In this document: positions 6,048-10,247 of the stretch, piece after piece
Numbering within the stretch: the stretch's first letter is position 1
How the letters are laid out: the number at the start of each line of letters is the position of its first letter
Source of the DNA: an uncultured Treponema sp.
Lineage (GTDB): Bacteria > Spirochaetota > Spirochaetia > Treponematales > Treponemataceae
NCBI GenBank assembly: GCA_937885235.1
Contig: CAKZZK010000017.1
Location: 1-10,247 of the forward strand
Length of the DNA: 10,247 bases
Reading direction: 5' to 3'
Notes under the pieces: generated by a model
What the model saw: only the letters and a program-made list of their open reading frames with translations
Told to the model about the DNA's origin: nothing
The model's database searches: none
Made by a program: the position numbers and the translations under genes

Positions 6048-7262
6048 TTAGCCGTTAGCATGGGCTCTGACGAGGGAATTGATTTCTTCCGCCATTCTTT
6101 CGAGCGGTACCTGTTTCTGCACGCCGCCAAGCTCGAAAGCGACTTTCGGCATACCGTAGACAATAGAGGTCTTTTCGTCTTGCCCGAGCGTCCAAGCGCC
6201 CTGCTTACGCATCTCGGCGAGCTGTGCCGCACCATCGCGTCCCATGCCTGTCATAATGACGCCGAGCGCTTTATTCTGGTAAATCTTTGCGACAGATTCA
6301 AAGAGCACGTCAGCAGAAGGCCTATGCCCGTTACGTAAATCCTCTTTTGAAAGCCTGATGACGTTGCAGAGCGTTGATTTTTCCACCTTGATATGGAAAT
6401 CGCCGGGGGCAATATATATCTGCCCCGGATGAATCAGATCCATGTCCTCAGCTTCCTTTACCTTGAGCGGACAAATTCTGTCAAGGCTTGCCGCGAATTC
6501 CTTTGTGAATCCGGCAGGCATATGCTGCACAACCAAGATAGGACGCGAGAATTTCGGGTCGATTTTGGCAAACATCTCCCGCAGTGCGTTTGGACCGCCG
6601 GTCGAAATGCCTATTGCCACAATGTCAATGGCTCCTGGATCCCGCAATGGCTTGATGACAGCGGGCTCTTTCTTTGATGAGCTTGAAAAGAGGGTGGGGG
6701 AGAGCACCGGCTTGTCGGTAGTGTGCGGCTTTACTGTTGCTGTTGCAGGCTTCTTGTTTAAGAGGCCTTCTTTTGCCGAAAGGCTCTCCACTTCCTTGAG
6801 CTTTGCCTGCTGCATAAAGTGGTCGACAGTCTGAACCTGTTTTCCCTTGCTGCGGGCATAGCGGCAACCGTAGGAGGCAACACATTCAATGAGGTCGCTT
6901 CCCACAGAGCTGATGCTGCTGGAAACAGAGCCAGAAGGCTTTGTGATGAAATCGCTCGCGCCGAGCTCCAAACACTGCATGGTGACGGCGGCACCCTTGG
7001 TGGCGACAGAAGACAGGATGATGACAGGAACATTGATGCCCTGCTTTTTGCGAGCCTCGAGGAACTGAACGCCGTTCATCTCAGGCATTTCTATGTCAAG
7101 AACGATAACATCTGGATTGAGCACAGGTATCTTCTGCAGGCAGAATCGCCCGTTCATAGCTGTTCCCACCGTATGCATGCCATCTATTGAGTCTATCATG
7201 CGGGAGATTAAATTCCGCATCAATGCCGAATCATCACAAACCAGAACCTGAATATCATCCAT
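6048..7262 (-). CDS. cheB: CheB, chemoreceptor methylesterase/glutamine deamidase response regulator
   Basis: 404 aa, longer than the usual ~350. Receiver domain about 1-125: acidic pair Asp10-Asp11 in VCDDSALMR, phosphoacceptor Asp56 in VIVLDIEMPEMNG, Ser84-Ser85, Lys108 in ITKPSG. Then a Ser/Thr/Lys-rich linker of about 80-90 residues (roughly 125-210), which accounts for the extra length. Methylesterase domain 210-400: Ser220 in AIGISTGGP, His247 in VVQHMP, Asp343 in MTGMGRDG, forming the catalytic triad. CheB removes methyl groups from receptor glutamates when phosphorylated by CheA, opposing CheR. The start at 7262 lies 21 bases after the cheR stop; ribosome-site candidates GAGG and AGGA are both off optimal spacing. 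Function is intact by motif. No CheA, CheW, CheY or receptor is in the window. Confidence 0.97.
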   Translation of the reverse strand: MDDIQVLVCDDSALMRNLISRMIDSIDGMHTVGTAMNGRFCLQKIPVLNPDVIVLDIEMPEMNGVQFLEARKKQGINVPVIILSSVATKGAAVTMQCLELGASDFITKPSGSVSSSISSVGSDLIECVASYGCRYARSKGKQVQTVDHFMQQAKLKEVESLSAKEGLLNKKPATATVKPHTTDKPVLSPTLFSSSSKKEPAVIKPLRDPGAIDIVAIGISTGGPNALREMFAKIDPKFSRPILVVQHMPAGFTKEFAASLDRICPLKVKEAEDMDLIHPGQIYIAPGDFHIKVEKSTLCNVIRLSKEDLRNGHRPSADVLFESVAKIYQNKALGVIMTGMGRDGAAQLAEMRKQGAWTLGQDEKTSIVYGMPKVAFELGGVQKQVPLERMAEEINSLVRAHANG

Positions 7263-7283
7263 ATCCTATAAAACCTCAGTAAG

Positions 7284-8102
7284 TTATTTTTCGTCCTTTT
7301 CGTATAAACATGCCCATTGCGTCTTCAAGAATTTGAATTTTGTATCCATACCGAAGAGGCTTTCCGAATGACCGATGAACAGATATGAACTGCGTGCCAT
7401 CGCTTTATAGAACCTGTCTATTGTTGCTTTTTGAGCTGTCTCATCAAAATAAATGAGCACATTGCGGCAGAAAATGATATCGAGATCACGCGCACCGCTG
7501 TCGTTCGCAAGGTTGTGGTAGTCGAAACGGATTGTTGACATGAGGTCAGACTTTACTTGGTACCCATCGGCAACCTTGGTAAAGAACCTGTCCAGATAGT
7601 GCTGAGGAATGCCCGTGATGCGGTTATTTTGATAGAAGCCCTGCTTTCCGACCATCAGCGACTTCAGGGAAATGTCAGAAGCAACTATGCTGAAGGTGTA
7701 GGGAGCGGGGAGCTTGTCTTTCAAAAGCATGGCGATGGTGTATGGTTCTTCGCCCGTCGAGCAGCCTGCACTCCAGATGGTAATCTTTGTTCCGCCGGTT
7801 TTCTTTTTGTTTTCTATGACATGCGGAATGACATAGTTGATGAGGGCATCAAAATGCGGCTGATTACGGAAAAACCTCGTCAGGTTAGTCGTAATGCTGT
7901 CAAGAAAGTTCTTGAATTCATCTTGGTTGCTGGTAATCAGCTTGTAGTACTGATCTACATCTGAAATCTGCTTTTCCCGTAGCCTTTCTTTCAGACGGCT
8001 GTCCAAAATAGAGCGGTTCGTGTCGGAAAAAGTGATGCCACTTGTCTTGTATATCAAGTTACGGAACGTAGTGAACTGTGAATCTGTCAACAAATCAGCC
8101 AT
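7284..8102 (-). CDS. cheR: CheR, chemoreceptor glutamate O-methyltransferase
   Basis: 272 aa, normal length. An N-terminal helical domain ('FTTFRNLIYKTSGITFSDTNRSILDSRL' broken at about 10-37, then TTNLTRFFR 71-79) precedes the SAM-binding Rossmann domain: WSAGCSTGEEPYT (110-122), ASDIS (141-145), FCRNVLIYF (211-219), LFIGHSESLFG (241-251). CheR transfers methyl from S-adenosylmethionine to receptor glutamates, setting receptor gain in adaptation. No C-terminal TPR or NWETF-type extension is visible. The start ATG at 8102 is the natural family start; the next usable Met would remove essential helices. A strong promoter ends only nine bases upstream, so the transcript should have almost no leader. 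cheB follows after 21 bases, an expected functional pair. Confidence 0.97.
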   Translation of the reverse strand: MADLLTDSQFTTFRNLIYKTSGITFSDTNRSILDSRLKERLREKQISDVDQYYKLITSNQDEFKNFLDSITTNLTRFFRNQPHFDALINYVIPHVIENKKKTGGTKITIWSAGCSTGEEPYTIAMLLKDKLPAPYTFSIVASDISLKSLMVGKQGFYQNNRITGIPQHYLDRFFTKVADGYQVKSDLMSTIRFDYHNLANDSGARDLDIIFCRNVLIYFDETAQKATIDRFYKAMARSSYLFIGHSESLFGMDTKFKFLKTQWACLYEKDEK

Positions 8103-8111
8103 AGTACTCTT

Positions 8112-8140
8112 ATTATACCCCTCAAATAAGAATTTGTAAA
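8112..8140 (-). promoter_or_regulatory. sigma-70-type promoter for cheR (TTTACA-17-TATAAT)
   Basis: On the minus strand a -35 TTTACA (8140-8135) and a perfect -10 TATAAT (8117-8112) are separated by exactly 17 bases. The A+T-rich 78-base gap between the M23 gene and cheR is the only sizeable intergenic space in the block. Expected transcription start is about 8105, three or so bases before the cheR ATG. Confidence 0.75.
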
Positions 8141-8152
8141 CCCGATTTTTTA

Positions 8153-8168
8153 CATAGTTTCCATAGTT
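8153..8168. repeat. direct repeat CATAGTT x2 upstream of the cheR promoter
   Basis: CATAGTT occurs at 8153-8159 and 8162-8168 (9-base period), 13 bases upstream of the -35 of the cheR promoter. The placement would suit an activator or repressor half-site pair, but in such A+T-rich sequence it may be chance. Confidence 0.3.
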
Positions 8169-8180
8169 GTTATGAAAAGT

Positions 8181-9242
8181 TTAATTTAACAAGCTCAATG
8201 GGTTTATGCCCTTGTTGTTCTTGTAGACCGCGAAATGAAGGTGGTTACCCGTGCTCATGCCCGTGCTGCCTACCTCGCCGAGTTTTGTCGCCGTCGTCAC
8301 CGACTGCCCCGCTTTGACGGAAATCTTGCTCATGTGGCCGTAGAGCGTCTTGTAGCCGGAGTGATGGCTCACGACCACATAGTTGCCGTATATATCGCTC
8401 CATCCCGCGGTGATGACTTTTCCCGACAGCGCTGCATAGATGTTCGTCCCTTTCGGGCATGCCATATCTACGCCGCCATGATAGGTACGTTTTGCTGAAT
8501 TGAAGGGGTTGGTGCGCCAGCCGAAACGGGAAGAAATGTAATAGTTCACACGGAGGGGGCGGGTAAAGAGGTCTCCGTTTATCTCCTGCACCGTTGCCCA
8601 GTCCATCTTTGCATCGGGCACGAAGATAGAACGCCCCGCGCTCAGCTCCTCTTCAAGAGGCGTGTTGTTGGCGAGCGAGCATTTTTGGGCATCCACCTTG
8701 TATTTTTCTGTAATCGAAGCTATGGTTTCACCGCCTTCTTTTACCGTGTACAGTATGCCCGGCATAGACGCTATCTTGAGATAGTCTCCCGGCTGTATGA
8801 GGCGCGAGTTGCCGATGTGATTTACGCTGATGATCGTATCCTGCGTAATGCCGAAGCTTTCCGCTATGAAGCCGATCATATCGCCCTTTTTGATGCAGTA
8901 GGACTGATACCACAGATCCCTGTCGCCCTCGGTGACAGATGGTACCTCTGCAATGCTTTCCTGCGGCTCAGCAGCTTCCCCTTCTGCAACAGCAGGGATT
9001 TCTTCCTCTTGCACCGTTTCCTTGTCGGGCTCGATGATGTTTATTGCCAGAAATGGATCGGAAGTATCGTAGCCGCCTTTTCCCTGCATATCCCGGTAGT
9101 GGATGACCCCCAGCGTGGAAGCCACGACAAAACCTGCCGTGCAGACCGCAAAGAGCGAGAAGAACATTCCGATTTTTAAATATTCCCTCATTTTATTCTT
9201 TCTACTATAACATGACTCTGCAAAAAAAGCAATTTCTTTCAT
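8181..9242 (-). CDS. membrane-anchored LysM-LysM-M23 peptidoglycan endopeptidase
   Basis: 353 aa from the chosen ATG. One N-terminal helix (about 22-45), an acidic Glu-rich linker (71-108), two LysM-type modules (about 114-157 starting YCIKKGD; about 165-209 starting YTVKEG) and a C-terminal M23 lysostaphin-like domain (238-347). Zinc and catalytic residues are present: His255 and Asp259 (HGGVD), His303 (YGHMS), His334 and His336 (HLHF). It should therefore be an active peptidoglycan-cleaving enzyme facing the periplasm, unlike degenerate EnvC/NlpD-type activators. Start: the ATG at 9242 has GAGGA five bases upstream and lies 12 bases after the rlmE stop. A GTG at 9254 or an ATG at 9191 (just before the helix) are alternatives; the latter has its own promoter-like sequence. 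Exact cellular role (growth, division or flagellar passage) is not shown. Confidence 0.93.
   Translation of the reverse strand: MKEIAFFAESCYSRKNKMREYLKIGMFFSLFAVCTAGFVVASTLGVIHYRDMQGKGGYDTSDPFLAINIIEPDKETVQEEEIPAVAEGEAAEPQESIAEVPSVTEGDRDLWYQSYCIKKGDMIGFIAESFGITQDTIISVNHIGNSRLIQPGDYLKIASMPGILYTVKEGGETIASITEKYKVDAQKCSLANNTPLEEELSAGRSIFVPDAKMDWATVQEINGDLFTRPLRVNYYISSRFGWRTNPFNSAKRTYHGGVDMACPKGTNIYAALSGKVITAGWSDIYGNYVVVSHHSGYKTLYGHMSKISVKAGQSVTTATKLGEVGSTGMSTGNHLHFAVYKNNKGINPLSLLN
9204..9232 (-). promoter_or_regulatory. possible promoter inside the 5' end of the M23 gene (TTGCTT-17-TATAGT)
   Basis: Minus-strand -35 TTGCTT (9232-9227) and -10 TATAGT (9209-9204) with a 17-base spacer. It ends 12 bases before the ATG at 9191, the alternative start immediately before the transmembrane helix. 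It mirrors the cheR promoter geometry. If active, it would give a very short leader and a protein 17 residues shorter. Confidence 0.4.
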
Positions 9243-9254
9243 TCCATTCCTCAC

Positions 9255-9857
9255 TTATTTTTTGTTGATTCCAATCAAATAGGTTTCAAATGATGTTGAA
9301 CGGCATGCTTCTGGTTTAAAGCCTTTGGCGCTGGAGAAAATTGCCCGCATCTTTTGCAGGTCCTGCTGCTGGCTGCCGTTCTGAAAGATTTTGACGCAGA
9401 AGTTTCCGCCTTTTTTAAGCATCTGCTCCGCATACCAGACTGCCATCTGCACGAGGGCGTGGGAGCGCGCTGTGTCTATAGTGCGGTTGCCTGTCGTCAG
9501 GGGGGCCGCGTCGCATACGACAAGGTCGTAGGGCCCTTGTTCTGCCACCGCCTTGCGCATCGCTTCGTCTAAGAGGTCGCCCTGCAGGAAGATGAGATTT
9601 TCGCCTTTTACTGATTTGTCCAAGGGATTTAAGTCCACCGAAATGACTTTGCCTGTACCGTCAAGATTGCGCAAGAGCCATGTTGTCCAGCTTCCGGGAG
9701 CCGAACCAAGATCGAGAATGGTATAATTCTTTTTTACCATGCCAAATTTCTGGTCAATCTCCTGAAGCTTGTAGACGCTCCGTGCGGGATAGCCCTCTGA
9801 GAAAGCCTTTTGCGACCAGAAGTCAGGTTTGGCATAGCTGTTTGTCTTTGACGGCAT
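9255..9857 (-). CDS. rlmE: RlmE (FtsJ/RrmJ), 23S rRNA 2'-O-methyltransferase
   Basis: 200 aa (E. coli 209). The family methylates the ribose of U2552 (E. coli numbering) in the A-loop of 23S rRNA, late in 50S assembly. Features: YPARSVYKLQEID (23-35), SAM-binding DLGSAPGSWTTW (49-60), VDLNPLD (74-80), CDAAP (115-119, where E. coli has SDMAP), CVKIFQNG (154-161), SFETYLIG (189-196). The K-D-K-E catalytic tetrad is complete: Lys30, Asp116, Lys156, Glu191. The start ATG at 9857 is 20 bases after the upstream stop; no clear ribosome site is visible. It abuts the M23 gene (12-base gap to the preferred start). An FtsJ-like hemolysin/TlyA is less likely because there is no S4 domain. Confidence 0.95.
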   Translation of the reverse strand: MPSKTNSYAKPDFWSQKAFSEGYPARSVYKLQEIDQKFGMVKKNYTILDLGSAPGSWTTWLLRNLDGTGKVISVDLNPLDKSVKGENLIFLQGDLLDEAMRKAVAEQGPYDLVVCDAAPLTTGNRTIDTARSHALVQMAVWYAEQMLKKGGNFCVKIFQNGSQQQDLQKMRAIFSSAKGFKPEACRSTSFETYLIGINKK

Positions 9858-9877
9858 ATTTTATTTTCGGTCGAAAT

Positions 9878-10221
9878 TCACCTAAAAGTGAGAAAAACAT
9901 TGTGCGTGTCAATCTTCTTTATGAAGAAATCAAGGTTAGTCCCCACAAACACTGCGCAGTATGCTATGAGCGCCGCCGCAAAGATGCCGCAGGAATATGC
10001 CGTCAGCAGTTCCCCGTATGGCGAAATGAAAAGCGCGAGCAGCACCATGCAGGCAAGCAGGACGAGTCCGGTGAGCACCCACTGCATGATGGACACCTTG
10101 CCTGTTTGCGGGCTGTAGGAAGAATCTATCTCTCTCATCACCTGTGTGATGCTGTTGCTTTCAAGCGGTATGGAAATTTTCAGCGCCTTTGCGCTGAGCT
10201 TTTCCGCTTTGGATAGCAGGC
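9878..10221 (-). CDS. conserved-looking two-helix membrane protein of unknown function (5' truncated)
   Basis: I do not recognise this protein. The frame is open from the stop at 9878-9880 up to the last genomic base, giving at least 113 residues; the true start is beyond the contig. The upstream part (LLSKAEKLSAKALKISIPLE) is Lys/Leu/Ala-rich and looks amphipathic and genuinely coding, so starting at the GTG (10141) or ATG (10138) would truncate the gene. Two membrane helices follow: one around MQWVLTGLVLLACMVLLALF and one around AYSCGIFAAALIAYCAVFVG, joined by a short SPYGELLT loop, ending with a basic FFIKKIDTHNVFLTFR tail. Likely an inner-membrane protein with both ends in the cytoplasm. 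It precedes rlmE by 20 bases and probably shares its transcript. Confidence 0.7.
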
Positions 10222-10247
10222 AGATCGGAAGAGCACACGTCTGAACT
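10222..10247 (+). other. Illumina TruSeq adapter sequence (not genomic)
   Basis: The last 26 bases begin AGATCGGAAGAGC and continue exactly as the standard TruSeq index-read adapter as I know it, up to the window end. This is read-through adapter left untrimmed in the assembly. Biological sequence therefore ends at or just before 10221, and the window's right edge is a true contig end. Confidence 0.97.

Noticed and set aside
8103..8180. Rho-independent terminator between the M23 gene and cheR
   Set aside because: No GC-rich hairpin followed by a T-run is present after the M23 stop; the region looks like a promoter only.
8685..9179. 164-residue plus-strand open frame
   Set aside because: Antisense to the M23 peptidase gene, whose LysM and linker regions are clearly coding on the other strand.
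9680..10216. 178-residue plus-strand open frame
   Set aside because: Antisense across rlmE and the truncated membrane protein gene; no domain, no ribosome site, and it ends almost at the adapter.
1..10247. CRISPR arrays, tRNA or rRNA genes, insertion sequences, prophage or defence genes
   Set aside because: I saw no spaced repeats, cloverleaf-like segments, transposase or phage motifs; nearly every base is in a housekeeping-type gene.

Overview
All credible genes in this window lie on the minus strand, so it is best read from high to low coordinates. It appears to be one end-to-end assembled contig. Its right tip is Illumina TruSeq adapter (10222-10247). Its left ~430 bases look foreign to the rest: about 61% G+C by hand count, against about 50% over the adjacent lptB. 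The central part, roughly 440-10221, reads as ordinary bacterial chromosome. A double-membrane, chemotactic bacterium is indicated by LptA/B/C, CheR/CheB, a spirochaete-like relaxed lipobox and an envelope M23 peptidase. A Spirochaetota/Treponema-like genome at about 50% G+C is my best guess from family resemblance, not a proven assignment.

Order along transcription: (1) a 5'-truncated two-helix membrane protein of unknown function (9878-10221); (2) rlmE, 23S rRNA 2'-O-methyltransferase (9255-9857); (3) a membrane-anchored LysM-LysM-M23 peptidase (8181-9242); (4) cheR (7284-8102), with its own strong sigma-70-type promoter almost touching the start codon; (5) cheB (6048-7262); (6) a class I polyprenyl diphosphate synthase (4938-6032); (7) a five-repeat TPR protein (4403-4933); (8) a SoxR-reducing/RseC-family membrane protein (3985-4410); (9) pyrG (2348-3952); (10-12) lptC, lptA and lptB (2345 down to 440). 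A C-terminal piece of a GH30-type xylanase (1-437) then follows directly after the lptB stop. Gaps are 32 nt or less, or genes overlap, except for the 78-nt cheR promoter region. The whole block is therefore probably one or two long operons with internal promoters.

The genes cover cell-envelope building (isoprenoid carrier precursor, LPS/lipid-transport bridge, peptidoglycan hydrolase), chemoreceptor adaptation (CheR methylates receptors, CheB demethylates or deamidates them), pyrimidine nucleotide supply and rRNA modification.

The most interesting biological signal is in PyrG. The ammonia-ligase half is intact, but the glutaminase half has lost its catalytic cysteine (Asp383 in the Cys position), an oxyanion-region glycine (Asn356) and, by motif alignment, a glutamine-contacting arginine (Lys462). 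His507 and Glu509 remain. This predicts a CTP synthase that cannot use glutamine. The most important technical signals are the adapter tail and the likely chimeric or recombined left end. I see no RNA genes, CRISPR arrays, transposases or prophage genes, and no gene-free stretch over 300 bases.
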